From the NCBI GenBank assembly GCA_016844935.1, contig JAERTK010000299.1, positions 1-42,523 of the forward strand: 42,523 nt of DNA, given 5' to 3'. Position numbers and translations under genes: made by a program. This DNA is from Desulfobacteraceae bacterium (GTDB taxonomy: Bacteria > Desulfobacterota > DSM-4660 > Desulfatiglandales > Desulfatiglandaceae). Every line of letters starts with the position of its first letter. The stretch's first letter is position 1. Shown in pieces: positions 1-7,738 of the stretch. The notes under the pieces were generated by a model that saw nothing but the letters and a program-made list of their open reading frames with translations, had not been told where the DNA came from and searched no databases.

Positions 1-2
1 CC

Positions 3-734
3 CTAATCGTAGAGAAAACCGTGTAGCCAGGAGGTTTCCCTGGCGCCTTTTAATTCTTTAATCTTGTCCTTGCATTGCCTGACGTGTTCAAGGGCCTGAT
101 AATACTGTCCCACGTCGGGATAATTGGCGATCAGGTAAAGATATCGGTCCATGGCGGGCTGGTAATACCCTTTCTTGAAATAGAAATTCCCCACATAGAG
201 TTCATGCTCCGCCAGCTTGACGTAGCATTCCCGCACCTTTCTGCGGGCCTGTTCCGTATGATCGCTTTTCCGAAACCGTTTGATCAGCCGCTCAAATTCC
301 TCCCTGGCTTTGAGGGTATTGGACTGGTCCCTGTCAATGGCGGCTGATTTATTGAAAAAGCACATCCCCTGTCGATAAATAACATAGGGCACCTTTTTGT
401 TTCTGGGGTGCATTTTTTCAAACTCAGCGTATTCGTCGCGGGCCTCATCGTACTGTGCCCTCTCGTAAAGGGCATCCGCCATTTTCAATTCTGCAGTAAT
501 GGCAAAGGCGCTGTAAGGGTATCGATCCTTGATTTGCTGAAATGTCTCGATGGATTGTTCAAACCGACCCGCATTAAAATCCTCCATGCCTTCACTCATA
601 ATCTCTGCCGGTGTCGCTTCGTCTTCAGACCCGAACAGATCATGCCAGAGGGAACAGCCGCTCAAAAGAAACAGACAGCAGATGCCCACTAACATCAAGT
701 CCAGCAACGCCCATTTGGATTGTCTCATTTTCAT
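3..734 (-). CDS. bamD: BamD, outer-membrane assembly lipoprotein
   Basis: BamD is a periplasmic TPR lipoprotein of the BAM complex, which inserts beta-barrel proteins into the outer membrane. With the ATG at 734 the product has 243 residues, the usual size. A lipoprotein signal ends in LLSGC, with the lipidated Cys at residue 27. The rest is helical TPR-type repeats: AMEDF-like openings such as MEDFNAGRFEQSIETFQQI, then YPYSAFAITAELKMADALY and further repeats typical of BamD/ComL. A TTG at 746 overlaps the trxB stop and has an AAGG just upstream, so translation may begin there with four extra residues. It is the last gene of the trx cluster and is probably coupled to trxB. Family assignment is firm; the exact start is not. 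Confidence 0.88.
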   Translation of the reverse strand: MKMRQSKWALLDLMLVGICCLFLLSGCSLWHDLFGSEDEATPAEIMSEGMEDFNAGRFEQSIETFQQIKDRYPYSAFAITAELKMADALYERAQYDEARDEYAEFEKMHPRNKKVPYVIYRQGMCFFNKSAAIDRDQSNTLKAREEFERLIKRFRKSDHTEQARRKVRECYVKLAEHELYVGNFYFKKGYYQPAMDRYLYLIANYPDVGQYYQALEHVRQCKDKIKELKGARETSWLHGFLYD

Positions 735-742
735 CGTCACGC

Positions 743-1657
743 TCAATGACCTTCAATAAACCGTTCAGCGGCGAAAGCGGCCGTGGCGCCGTCCCCCACG
801 GCGGTGCTCACCTGCCGCAGCATCTTGGATCGAATATCACCCGCTGCAAACACACCGGGAATGGATGTTTCCATATTGTCGTCCGTTTTCACGAAACCGA
901 AATCATCGAAGTCGAACGGCAGGTCGGCCAGCAGATCATTGCTGGGGTCGTACCCGATAAATACAAATACCCCTTCAACGGGAAGGGTGGATAATTCTTC
1001 CGTTTTGACATTTCTAAGCTCAACCCCTTCAACGCCCGCCTGCCCCAGGATTCGGGTCGGTACCGAATCCCATATGAGGTTCACTTTTTCAGCGGCTATG
1101 ACACGTTCCTGAAGCAGTTTTGTGGCCCGCAGCTCATCCCGCCGGTGCACCAGGTGAACACAACTGGCGAACTTGGTCAGAAACAACGCTTCTTCCACGG
1201 CCGTATCACCCCCGCCGATGACCGCGACCTCCTGGTCCCTGTAAAACGGCCCGTCGCATGTGGCGCAATAAGAAACGCCTTTTCCAATCAGAAGGCCTTC
1301 CCCTTCGATCCCCAATTTGCGGGGCGATGCACCGGTGGTCAGGATCAAGGCTTTTGTTTCCAAAGCCTCTTTATTCGTATGGACTACCCTTTTCTCCGGC
1401 GTCAATTCAAGGCGGATCACTTCTTTTCCCTCAACTTTCAGGCCAAAATTCTCCGCCTGACGCTTCATTCGATCCACCAGTTCAAACCCTGAGAGACCTT
1501 CCGGGAAACCCGGATAATTTTCAACAAAATCCGTTGTAAGGATCTGCCCCCCCGGCGCCAGTTTTTCAAGCAGGACAGTTTTGAGGCGGGCCCTTGATGC
1601 ATATAAACCCGCAGTGAGACCCGCAGGTCCGGCGCCGATGATGATAAGATCTTCCAT
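743..1657 (-). CDS. trxB: Thioredoxin reductase (NADPH)
   Basis: This flavoenzyme reduces thioredoxin with NADPH. The 304-residue product has the normal bacterial length. The FAD-binding motif GAGPAG is at residues 8-13, the redox-active CATC at 131-134, the NADPH-binding GGGDTA at 148-153, and HRRDELR at 171-177; the C-terminal FAD motif ending in AAGD is also present. It lies just downstream of trxA on the same strand, separated by a 74-bp gap that holds a terminator-like hairpin, so it may be transcribed partly by readthrough. Its stop codon lies close to or overlaps the bamD start. All catalytic features are intact. Confidence 0.96.
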   Translation of the reverse strand: MEDLIIIGAGPAGLTAGLYASRARLKTVLLEKLAPGGQILTTDFVENYPGFPEGLSGFELVDRMKRQAENFGLKVEGKEVIRLELTPEKRVVHTNKEALETKALILTTGASPRKLGIEGEGLLIGKGVSYCATCDGPFYRDQEVAVIGGGDTAVEEALFLTKFASCVHLVHRRDELRATKLLQERVIAAEKVNLIWDSVPTRILGQAGVEGVELRNVKTEELSTLPVEGVFVFIGYDPSNDLLADLPFDFDDFGFVKTDDNMETSIPGVFAAGDIRSKMLRQVSTAVGDGATAAFAAERFIEGH

Positions 1658-1678
1658 TGTTTTTGAAAACTCCCGAAT

Positions 1679-1709
1679 AAAAAAACCCGCCCCTTCCTTT
1701 TTGGGCAGG
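1679..1709 (-). terminator. Intrinsic terminator between trxA and trxB
   Basis: Read on the minus strand, a 7-bp stem (1703-1709 with 1686-1692) and a 10-nt loop are followed by seven T residues (1685-1679). One pair is G-U in the minus-strand RNA but would be an A-C mismatch in the plus-strand RNA, which fixes the orientation. It should end part of the trxA transcript before trxB and bamD, so trxA may be made in excess. Confidence 0.75.
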
Positions 1710-1731
1710 CTGCGGTCTGTTTCATCCTCTT

Positions 1732-2058
1732 TTAGAGGAGCTTATTGAGTTCCTCTTCAAGGTGGCTCTTGGGATGGGCACCCACAATGGTTTGAAAGAC
1801 TTCACCGTCTTTAAAAAGGATGAGGGTGGGGATATTCCTGATACCGAATCGTGTGGGCGTCTCACGATTACTGTCCACATCCATTTTGGCGATCTTCACC
1901 TTACCTTCATACTCCTTCGCCAATTCTTCAACTGTGGGCCCTACAATTTTACAGGGACCGCACCACTCAGCCCAGAAATCAACCATCACCGGCAGCTCCG
2001 ACTTGATAATTTCCTGCTCAAAATCCCCATCCGTGACCTGCAATACATCACCCATCAT
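1732..2058 (-). CDS. trxA: Thioredoxin
   Basis: Cytoplasmic disulfide reductase of 108 residues. The active site WCGPC is at residues 32-36, in the context FWAEWCGPCK, and the cis-proline loop is NIPT (Pro77). There is no signal peptide. The start ATG at 2058 follows a strong GGAAGGAG ribosome-binding site. It sits between a 60-residue unknown gene and trxB, so a thioredoxin and its own reductase are adjacent. Length and motifs are those of a classical thioredoxin. Confidence 0.97.
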   Translation of the reverse strand: MMGDVLQVTDGDFEQEIIKSELPVMVDFWAEWCGPCKIVGPTVEELAKEYEGKVKIAKMDVDSNRETPTRFGIRNIPTLILFKDGEVFQTIVGAHPKSHLEEELNKLL

Positions 2059-2112
2059 TTATCTCCTTCCGATCTTACCTGGCCCGGTCGGCCTTTCCGT
2101 ATTATCCGATTA

Positions 2113-2295
2113 TTAACTTTCAGATTCTTCCAACACTTTTTTCAGATTCTTCTCGATGGTCACCGGCACAGGCCCGGAATTCCGATAAAGCGAGAGCACC
2201 TGGTAGGGAACTTTGATCTTTTCCGTTACCGCATCCCAATCCATCCCTTTTTCTTCTACCTGGCTCATCAAATCAATCAGTCCTTGAGAATTCAT
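2113..2295 (-). CDS. Small protein of unknown function, 60 residues
   Basis: I do not recognise this family. The start at 2295 (MNSQGL) is preceded by GGGAGG at a 6-nt spacing. A longer frame to 2358 would run into the end of the rhodanese gene and has no ribosome-binding site. The protein is hydrophilic, acidic in its first half, predicted helical, without cysteines or membrane segments, and ends in EESES. It lies between the rhodanese-like gene and trxA, 54 bp before trxA, so it probably belongs to that transcript. Any redox link is inferred only from this position. Confidence 0.6.
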   Translation of the reverse strand: MNSQGLIDLMSQVEEKGMDWDAVTEKIKVPYQVLSLYRNSGPVPVTIEKNLKKVLEESES

Positions 2296-2317
2296 TTCAT
2301 TCCTCCCTAATTCCTCT

Positions 2318-2935
2318 CTATTTCTTTTTAGATGGCACCAGATCCGGGGGATATGCAAACTTCGGATTTAATGCATAGGTCCAGGGGAGCCCCCACCATT
2401 GCCACCCATAGTGTCGTCTGTGATTAAAACTATGAATTTTATTCCTTTTCGCGAGCTGACGGTAAAACTTGTTTTTGTGGTTGTCCTCAAAAACCGGAAA
2501 CTCGGCGCCTTCAAAACCGTCTTCCACTTCATAGGCTTTTTTGAACCCGGCATCCAGAAGTTCTTTTGCCGCAAGCGCGCCCCTCGTGCCATCCCTTGAG
2601 AGAATCAGCAGGTTGTCCGTCTTTTTAAAGACCTTGCTGATCTCTTTTAAAAACGCCCTGTTCTTTTTGTTCACGCCATATTCATACTGACCATCTTTCT
2701 TCTTGAGTTTGCCGGTCCACAACAGGTACGGGAACAGATAAGCATTGATGGGGTGGCCAACGAACTGATATTCAGCCCTTGTCCTTACATCAATAAGGTA
2801 GGTGTCGGGAACCGTATTCAGCATATCATACGCTTCAATGCTCAATATGCGTTTGGGCGCCTCAGCAAACGCGCCCCCGGTGAAAACCAGCAGGAGCACC
2901 AGGCCGAAACCGGCAAAAAAAACTTTTCCGTTCAT
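2318..2935 (-). CDS. Exported rhodanese-like domain protein, catalytic Cys replaced
   Basis: The 205-residue product begins with a signal peptide (about residues 1-24, cleavage near AFA-E). A rhodanese domain follows: YLIDVRTRAEYQFVGHP around 46-62 is the typical N-terminal half, and LLILSRDGTRGALAA around 109-123 is the active-site loop. Active rhodaneses have Cys at the position that is Ser113 here, so sulfurtransfer is unlikely. Domains of this kind often serve as binding modules. The C-terminal 40 residues are rich in Trp, Tyr and His (YGWQWWGLPW) and may bind a ligand or partner; this is inference. It heads the small-protein, trxA, trxB, bamD cluster and is divergent from the DUF362 gene. 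Confidence 0.8.
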   Translation of the reverse strand: MNGKVFFAGFGLVLLLVFTGGAFAEAPKRILSIEAYDMLNTVPDTYLIDVRTRAEYQFVGHPINAYLFPYLLWTGKLKKKDGQYEYGVNKKNRAFLKEISKVFKKTDNLLILSRDGTRGALAAKELLDAGFKKAYEVEDGFEGAEFPVFEDNHKNKFYRQLAKRNKIHSFNHRRHYGWQWWGLPWTYALNPKFAYPPDLVPSKKK

Positions 2936-3003
2936 TGTGTTATCTTTTCGAATATGACCCGCATCCGTTGATCAGTAGATTCGCTATAAAACTTGAGTCT
3001 AAA

Positions 3004-3032
3004 CAAATAATCCAGTACCGTATGTTTGTCAA
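3004..3032 (-). promoter_or_regulatory. Possible promoter of the rhodanese-trx cluster
   Basis: On the minus strand a perfect TTGACA (3032-3027) is followed after 17 nt by TATTTG (3009-3004). The -10 matches the consensus only in its first half. The site is about 70 bp upstream of the rhodanese start in the divergent intergenic region. Confidence 0.35.
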
Positions 3033-3093
3033 TGAAAAATCCTTTCTCTGGCCATGGGCCATGGATCTCAAATACAGCATCTGGAGGAAAAGA

Positions 3094-4203
3094 ATGGCGG
3101 CAAGCAAAGTATATTTTTCGGACCTCAGGACCACTTTTAAAGAGAATATTTTTCAAAAATTGAACCGGCTGCTGGATGCGGCCAAAATGGATGATGCGGT
3201 GACCGAAAGGGGTCTGGTGGCCATCAAACTGCATTTTGGTGAAAAGGGAAATTCCGCCTTTATTCGCCCCACCTTTCTAAGGACAATGGTGGACCGGGTT
3301 GAAGGGTTGGGAGCAAGTCTATTCTTGACCGACGCCAATACCCTCTACGCGGGAACCAGGGGCAACAGCGTTTCCCACCTCCATACCGCCGTTTCAAACG
3401 GGTTCGCATACTCGGTGGTCAAAGCACCCGTCATTATCGCCGACGGGATTCGAGGCGCTTCCTACAAATCGGTTGAAATCAATCAGGCGTTTATCCAAAC
3501 GGCTTATATCGCAAGGGATATCGCCGAAGCCGATGGTTTGATCAGTGTCGCCCATTTCAAGGGGCACGAACTCTCCGGTTTTGGCGGAACCATCAAAAAC
3601 TTAGGCATGGGGTGTGCTTCCAGAAAGGGAAAAATGGCCCAGCACTCTGAATTATCCCCAAAGGTCAAAAAGAAAAAGTGCGTGGCTTGTGGGGACTGCG
3701 TGCATCATTGCGCCAGTAACGCCATTTCTCTTATGGATAAAAAGGCATCCATCAATTCTGAAAAATGTGTGGGCTGCGGTGAATGCATCCTCATCTGCCC
3801 CAACGGGGCCATCGATGTCCGTTGGGATGCGGACATCCCCCTTTTTCAAAAAAAGATGGCGGAATACACCCATGCTGTCCTCAAAGGGAAAGAAGAAAGA
3901 TCTTTTTTTCTGAATTTCCTGACGGATATTTCCCCTGCATGCGATTGCTATGAGCACAGCGACGCGCCCATCGTTCATGATGTGGGCATTGTGGCATCAA
4001 AAGATCCCGTTGCCATCGACCAGGCTTCCGTGGATCTGGTTAACCAGCAGCCCGGAACCACGGCATCATGCCTCAAGGAAGGCTTGAAACCGGGGGAAGA
4101 TAAATTCCGTGCCGTATATCCCAAAGTCGACTGGACCATTCAACTGGATCATGGGGAACATATCGGGCTGGGCAACCGCGAATATGAGTTGATTACGATT
4201 TAA
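3094..4203 (+). CDS. DUF362 iron-sulfur protein with two 4Fe-4S clusters
   Basis: The product has 369 residues when started at the ATG at 3094, which follows GGAGG at good spacing; an upstream extension to 2935 lacks this. The first ~180 residues are the DUF362 domain (IKLHFGEKGN, GFGGTIKNLGMGC). Two ferredoxin motifs CxxCxxCxxxC follow, with cysteines at about 196/199/202/206 and 225/228/231/235, then a C-terminal DUF362 portion (VGIVASKDPVAIDQASVDL). Such proteins are common in anaerobes and are presumed to be cytoplasmic electron carriers or metallocentre proteins; the reaction is unknown. It is followed by ilvE after 99 bp. The family call is firm, the function open. Confidence 0.88.
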   Translation: MAASKVYFSDLRTTFKENIFQKLNRLLDAAKMDDAVTERGLVAIKLHFGEKGNSAFIRPTFLRTMVDRVEGLGASLFLTDANTLYAGTRGNSVSHLHTAVSNGFAYSVVKAPVIIADGIRGASYKSVEINQAFIQTAYIARDIAEADGLISVAHFKGHELSGFGGTIKNLGMGCASRKGKMAQHSELSPKVKKKKCVACGDCVHHCASNAISLMDKKASINSEKCVGCGECILICPNGAIDVRWDADIPLFQKKMAEYTHAVLKGKEERSFFLNFLTDISPACDCYEHSDAPIVHDVGIVASKDPVAIDQASVDLVNQQPGTTASCLKEGLKPGEDKFRAVYPKVDWTIQLDHGEHIGLGNREYELITI

Positions 4204-4302
4204 ATCAGGGGATTGGCCTTTTTTTGCGGGGCCTGCTTGTGTTTGTTCACTGCATATGCTATGAGTCATCCGTTTTTGAAGATGTAAATTAAGGAGAAAG
4301 TA

Positions 4303-5376
4303 ATGGATATAACAATTACGGCGGCAACGCCCGACCAACTGAAAACAAAGCCGGCGGATGAATCTCAACTGGGCTTTGGTGATATCACAACGGATCACAT
4401 ATTCCTGATGGATTATGACGCTTCAAAAGGATGGTTCAATCCACGCATTGAACCTTACGGCCCCCTGACCATTGATCCAGCGGCCATGAGCCTCCATTAT
4501 GGACAGGAAATTTTTGAAGGTCTTAAAGCTTACGGAATAGCAGATGATGGCATCGGGCTTTTCAGGGCCAATGAAAATTTTGAGCGGCTTAATCGTTCCG
4601 CCACCCGTCTCTGCATGCCCGAGGTGGATATCCCAAAGGCCATGGAAGGGATGAAACAATTGATTCTCCTGGACAAAGGCTGGATTCCAAGGAGCCCCGG
4701 GACTTCACTTTACATTCGGCCCACCATGATTGCCACGGAGCCGCACCTGGGTGTTCGTCCTTCCAACAACTATCTATTCTTCATTATCATCGGTCCGGTG
4801 GGGGCCTACTACAAAGAAGGGCTGAATCCGGTTAAGATTTATGTGGAAGACTTTTTTGTGCGGGCAGCCATCGGCGGCACCGGTGAAGCCAAGACAGCAG
4901 CCAATTACGCGTCTAGTCTTCTGGCTGCCGAAGAAGCCAAGAAAAAAGGTTTCACCCAGGTGCTCTGGCTGGATGCGGCGGAACGGAAATATATTGAAGA
5001 AGTGGGCACCATGAATATGTTCTTCCGCATTGACGACGAAGTGATCACGGCGCCGTTAAACGGCAGTATTCTGCCCGGGGTCACAAGGGATTCCGTCATT
5101 CGAATCGTCAAAGACTGGGGCATCAAAATGACGGAGAGATCCCTTCCCATTGATGAAGTGATCGCGGCGGCTGAGGACGGCAGGCTTCAGGAGGCCTTCG
5201 GCACCGGTACAGCGGCTGTGATTTCCCCGGTGGGACAGATCACCTTCAAGGGTCACGATTATGTGGTGGCCGGTGGCAAAATGGGAGAATTGAGCCAGAA
5301 ACTCTACGATGAAATCGTTGACATTCAGTACGGCCAGAAACCCGACCCATATGGATGGGTTGCGCGGATTGAATAG
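4303..5376 (+). CDS. ilvE: Branched-chain amino acid aminotransferase
   Basis: A fold-type IV PLP enzyme interconverting leucine, isoleucine and valine with their 2-oxo acids. The product has 357 residues, the length of the longer BCAT subgroup. Visible hallmarks are FEGLKAYG (71-78), YIRP (137-140), the catalytic lysine K197 in GEAKTAANYA, EVGTMN (233-238) and GTGTAAVISPVG near the C-terminus. The start is preceded by AAGGAG. It is the last plus-strand housekeeping gene before the hipBA patch. Confidence 0.95.
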   Translation: MDITITAATPDQLKTKPADESQLGFGDITTDHIFLMDYDASKGWFNPRIEPYGPLTIDPAAMSLHYGQEIFEGLKAYGIADDGIGLFRANENFERLNRSATRLCMPEVDIPKAMEGMKQLILLDKGWIPRSPGTSLYIRPTMIATEPHLGVRPSNNYLFFIIIGPVGAYYKEGLNPVKIYVEDFFVRAAIGGTGEAKTAANYASSLLAAEEAKKKGFTQVLWLDAAERKYIEEVGTMNMFFRIDDEVITAPLNGSILPGVTRDSVIRIVKDWGIKMTERSLPIDEVIAAAEDGRLQEAFGTGTAAVISPVGQITFKGHDYVVAGGKMGELSQKLYDEIVDIQYGQKPDPYGWVARIE

Positions 5377-5753
5377 TTCAAAATGGCAAGACTGTCCCAT
5401 TAATGCCTGCCCCGGATAAAGGGTAGCCCCTCCCAAATTCTCACCGTAGAACAGGGAGGGCGCCCCCCCCTCTTCAAACAGGTACATCTATGGAAGAGCC
5501 GGCCTGTGGATTGAACGATGTGCCGACATTCTGTTTATCGGCTTTGGTGTGAAATTGGCCATGAGCAAATGACGGGCGCATGAAACGAGACACCCATTGG
5601 ACACCGATCTTCCAAACCAGGAGGAAAAGGCGTGACAGCTTTCACCTCAAATCGCATTTACTTTCTGACCCCAAATATTAACATCGCCTAGAAAATGATC
5701 CCCATATAAACCCATAAGCGGATTATAGGGTCTATATACGGACAATTCTTCTC
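5377..5753. other. Gene-free region between ilvE and the hipBA promoter
   Basis: No convincing coding sequence is visible on either strand here. It holds a 7-bp GC-rich inverted repeat (5428-5434 with 5454-5460) without a T run, and an imperfect inverted repeat at 5704-5713 / 5728-5737 (ATATA-A-ACCC against GGGT-C-TATAT), about 20 bp upstream of the hipBA -35 box. The latter may be a second operator. Base composition becomes AT-rich toward hipB. Confidence 0.5.
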
Positions 5754-5782
5754 TTGACAAGCTGATGAATGCTCATTATATA
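5754..5782 (+). promoter_or_regulatory. Strong sigma70-type promoter of hipBA
   Basis: A perfect TTGACA (5754-5759) is followed by a 17-nt spacer and TATATA (5777-5782), about 60 bp before the hipB start codon. This is the best promoter match in the window. Confidence 0.75.
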
Positions 5783-5830
5783 TGGTTCACAGAAAGACCA
5801 TTAACGTCTTTCTTGATCCATATGCGAACC
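5780..5830. promoter_or_regulatory. Nested inverted repeats, probable HipB operator
   Basis: A perfect 8-bp inverted repeat AGAAAGAC/GTCTTTCT (5791-5798, 5806-5813) with a 7-nt spacer lies inside a second one, ATATGG/CCATAT (5780-5785, 5818-5823), with nearly the same centre (5802). An offset pair GGTTC/GAACC (5784-5788, 5826-5830) is also present. The block overlaps the end of the -10 box and the start region, where HipB-type repressors act in autoregulation. That HipB binds here is inference. Confidence 0.6.
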
Positions 5831-5843
5831 AAAAGAAAAAATA

Positions 5844-6182
5844 ATGCCAAAGTCCATCACACGCACCTACTCACGCTATAGCCGCGATGCGGCTGTCTTG
5901 CTCGGTGCCTTGATCCGCGAAGGGCGTAGCGAGCGCAAGCTCACCGCCCAGGAATTGGCTAACCGCGCCGGTATTTCTAGAGGACTGATGCAACGCATCG
6001 AAAAAGGCAACCTCAAATGCGAAATCGGAGTCGTTTTCGAAGTGGCAACCCTTGTTGGCGTCAAGCTGTTTGATGCCGATGAAAGCACGCTGACGAAATT
6101 CCTGACTCATACCAAGGAAAAACTGGCGCTCCTGCCAAAGACTGTTCGTAAGAAACAAAAAGCGGTGCGAGATGACTTCTAA
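5844..6182 (+). CDS. hipB: HipB-type antitoxin, XRE-family repressor
   Basis: A 112-residue DNA-binding antitoxin. A helix-turn-helix of the XRE type spans about residues 17-70 (LTAQELANRAGISRGLMQRIEKGNLKC). The basic C-terminus (VRKKQKAVRDDF) probably contacts the toxin or DNA. In this family HipB neutralises the HipA kinase and represses its own operon. The gene overlaps hipA by 11 bp and is preceded by a near-consensus promoter with nested inverted repeats, which fits autoregulation. It is longer than E. coli HipB (88 residues). Confidence 0.88.
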   Translation: MPKSITRTYSRYSRDAAVLLGALIREGRSERKLTAQELANRAGISRGLMQRIEKGNLKCEIGVVFEVATLVGVKLFDADESTLTKFLTHTKEKLALLPKTVRKKQKAVRDDF

Positions 6183-7431
6183 CAAGGAGAAAGAGGCCTT
6201 TGTCTGGATATGGCTGCCGGACGAAACCGAGCCTGTCGTGGCCGGACGGCTTGAAGCTGACAACGGCAATATTCTCTTCAACTATGGTAAAAGCTACCTG
6301 GATCGTATCGGTGACAGCAATCCTGCCATTGCGATTTATGAACCCGAATTACCGCTAAAACCTGGGGTGCCGCCCTTGTCCGAGGGCTTGACCATGCCCG
6401 GCTGTATCAGGGATGCCGCGCCCGATGCGTGGGGCCGGCGTGTGATTATCAACAAAAAGTTGGGGCTGAAGGGAGCAGGTACGGATACAGCCGAGCTGGA
6501 CGAACTGACCTACTTGTTGGAGTCCGGCTCGGACCGGATCGGTGCGCTCGATTTTCAGCGCTCCCCTACGGAATACATGCCGCGTACCGCTAATAACGTC
6601 AGTATGGAAGAATTGATTGAATCCGCGGAACGGGTCGAAAAAGGCATGCCCCTCACACCGGAACTGGATCAGGCTTTGTTCCATGCCAGTTCTATCGGTG
6701 GTGCTCGTCCTAAAGCCTTAATTCAAGACCAGGGCAAAAAATACGTGGCCAAGTTTTCATCCGGTACCGATCTGTACAGCGTCGTCAAAGCTGAATTCAT
6801 CGCCATGCGGTTGGCTGAATTGGCCGGGCTGAATGCTGCGCCGGTAAAGCTGAAAAAGGCGGCCAAAAAAGACGTACTCTTGATCGAGCGCTTTGACCGC
6901 GTGCCAAAAGGTGACAAGTGGGCACGAAAAGCCATGGTTTCCGCTCTAACCCTGTTTTGCCTTGATGAAATGATGGCGCGGTACGCCAGTTATGAAATTT
7001 TCTCCGAAATTATTCGCCACCGTTTTACCGATCCAAAAGCGACGCTGAAAGAGCTGTTCTCTCGGCTCGTCTTCAATATTCTGTGCGGCAATACCGACGA
7101 TCATGCGCGGAACCATGCGGCGTTTTGGGACGGTAAAATGCTGACACTTACCCCCGGCTATGACATTTGTCCCCAAGGCCGCACAGGCAATGAAGCTTCA
7201 CAGGCCATGCTCATATGCGGCGACAACAATCTAAGCCAACTCAAAACGTGCCTTGAGACCGCACATAACTTCCTTCTTTCCAAGGAAGACGCCCGCGAAA
7301 CATTCGGTAACCTGACAGCCGCAATCGAAAAGCATTGGGAAGCCGTCTGTGAAGAAGCTGAATTGAATGAAGTGGATCAGAAACTCCTTTGGAGACGGCA
7401 GTTTTTAAATCCCTTTTCGGTTGAACAATAG
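6172..7431 (+). CDS. hipA: HipA-type serine/threonine kinase toxin
   Basis: A 419-residue HipA-family kinase. E. coli HipA phosphorylates glutamyl-tRNA synthetase and causes growth arrest; the target here is unknown. The N-terminal subdomain (about 1-120) is followed by the conserved SSIGGARPK loop (173-181), which carries the autophosphorylation serine in E. coli. Further residues are the ATP-binding lysine in YVAKF (K194), LIERFDR (237-243), the catalytic NTDDHARNH (Asp309) and the metal-binding Asp331 in TPGYD. All kinase residues look intact. It is co-transcribed with hipB by overlap. A degraded metallo-beta-lactamase gene begins 9 bp after its stop, so the pair sits in an accessory patch, possibly acquired. 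Confidence 0.9.
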   Translation: MTSNKEKEAFVWIWLPDETEPVVAGRLEADNGNILFNYGKSYLDRIGDSNPAIAIYEPELPLKPGVPPLSEGLTMPGCIRDAAPDAWGRRVIINKKLGLKGAGTDTAELDELTYLLESGSDRIGALDFQRSPTEYMPRTANNVSMEELIESAERVEKGMPLTPELDQALFHASSIGGARPKALIQDQGKKYVAKFSSGTDLYSVVKAEFIAMRLAELAGLNAAPVKLKKAAKKDVLLIERFDRVPKGDKWARKAMVSALTLFCLDEMMARYASYEIFSEIIRHRFTDPKATLKELFSRLVFNILCGNTDDHARNHAAFWDGKMLTLTPGYDICPQGRTGNEASQAMLICGDNNLSQLKTCLETAHNFLLSKEDARETFGNLTAAIEKHWEAVCEEAELNEVDQKLLWRRQFLNPFSVEQ

Positions 7432-7440
7432 GTCTTATTT

Positions 7441-7674
7441 TTGAAAGTGGGGGGAAATGAAACAGTCGCCAAAACCGGTGCCACGATCATTGCCCATGAG
7501 AACGTACGCAAACGTATGGGTATGGAAAACAATATGAAGATGTTTAAGGCCAAAATCCCCCCGCACCGAAGACGGCACGGCCGCTACTCACCCATACAAA
7601 AGAAGTGGCACTCCACATCAATGGGGAAGATGTCAGGGTCTTTCACATGGCTCCCGGACATGAGGATACTGGGC
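7441..7674 (+). pseudogene. Remnant of a metallo-beta-lactamase-fold hydrolase
   Basis: Frame 1 from 7441 reads KVGGNETVAKTGATIIAHENV then RKRMG...FKAKIPP, which is the stretch right after the HxHxDH motif in MBL-fold proteins (xHVGGNE...AHENVRKR). After a run of six C residues at 7557-7562 the match continues in another reading frame: APKTARPLLTHTKEVALHINGE and then DVRVFHMAPGH, equivalent to the family's LNGE-x-V-x-VFHxPxAHTDGD. The metal-binding N-terminal half is absent and nothing recognisable follows the frameshift part. This is therefore a 5'- and 3'-truncated, frameshifted relic. A nominal open frame across it (7441-7833) is not a real gene. The remnant begins 9 bp after hipA, perhaps marking an insertion or deletion boundary. 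Confidence 0.7.
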
Positions 7675-7738
7675 CCGACCCGCGGGCCGCCAGGGGCATC
7701 CCATAATGCCCCGGCACAAGGGTTTACGCCCCTTCCGT
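7675..7738. other. GC-rich hairpins after batE and the MBL remnant
   Basis: A perfect 7-bp inverted repeat GGGGCAT/ATGCCCC (7693-7699, 7706-7712) stands next to a GC-rich imperfect one just before it. Neither strand has a T run after the stem. They lie between convergent units (hipA side and batE), so they may slow polymerase or protect transcript ends, but they are not classical terminators. Confidence 0.4.

Noticed and set aside
5428-5460. 7-bp GC-rich stem after ilvE as terminator
   Set aside because: The loop is 19 nt and no T run follows on either strand, so it was kept only as an inverted repeat.
5056-5487. A 143-codon minus-strand frame over the end of ilvE
   Set aside because: It is the antisense of ilvE with no recognisable domain or ribosome-binding site.
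5580-5620. Possible N-terminal fragment of the MBL gene (a THW codon series near 5592)
   Set aside because: Three residues are not enough, the surrounding translation does not match the family, and no HxHxDH motif follows.
5640-5690. IS-end or REP-like sequence (CTTTCTGACCCCAAAT)
   Set aside because: It recalls ends of some repeat elements, but there is no partner copy or inverted repeat in this window to support it.
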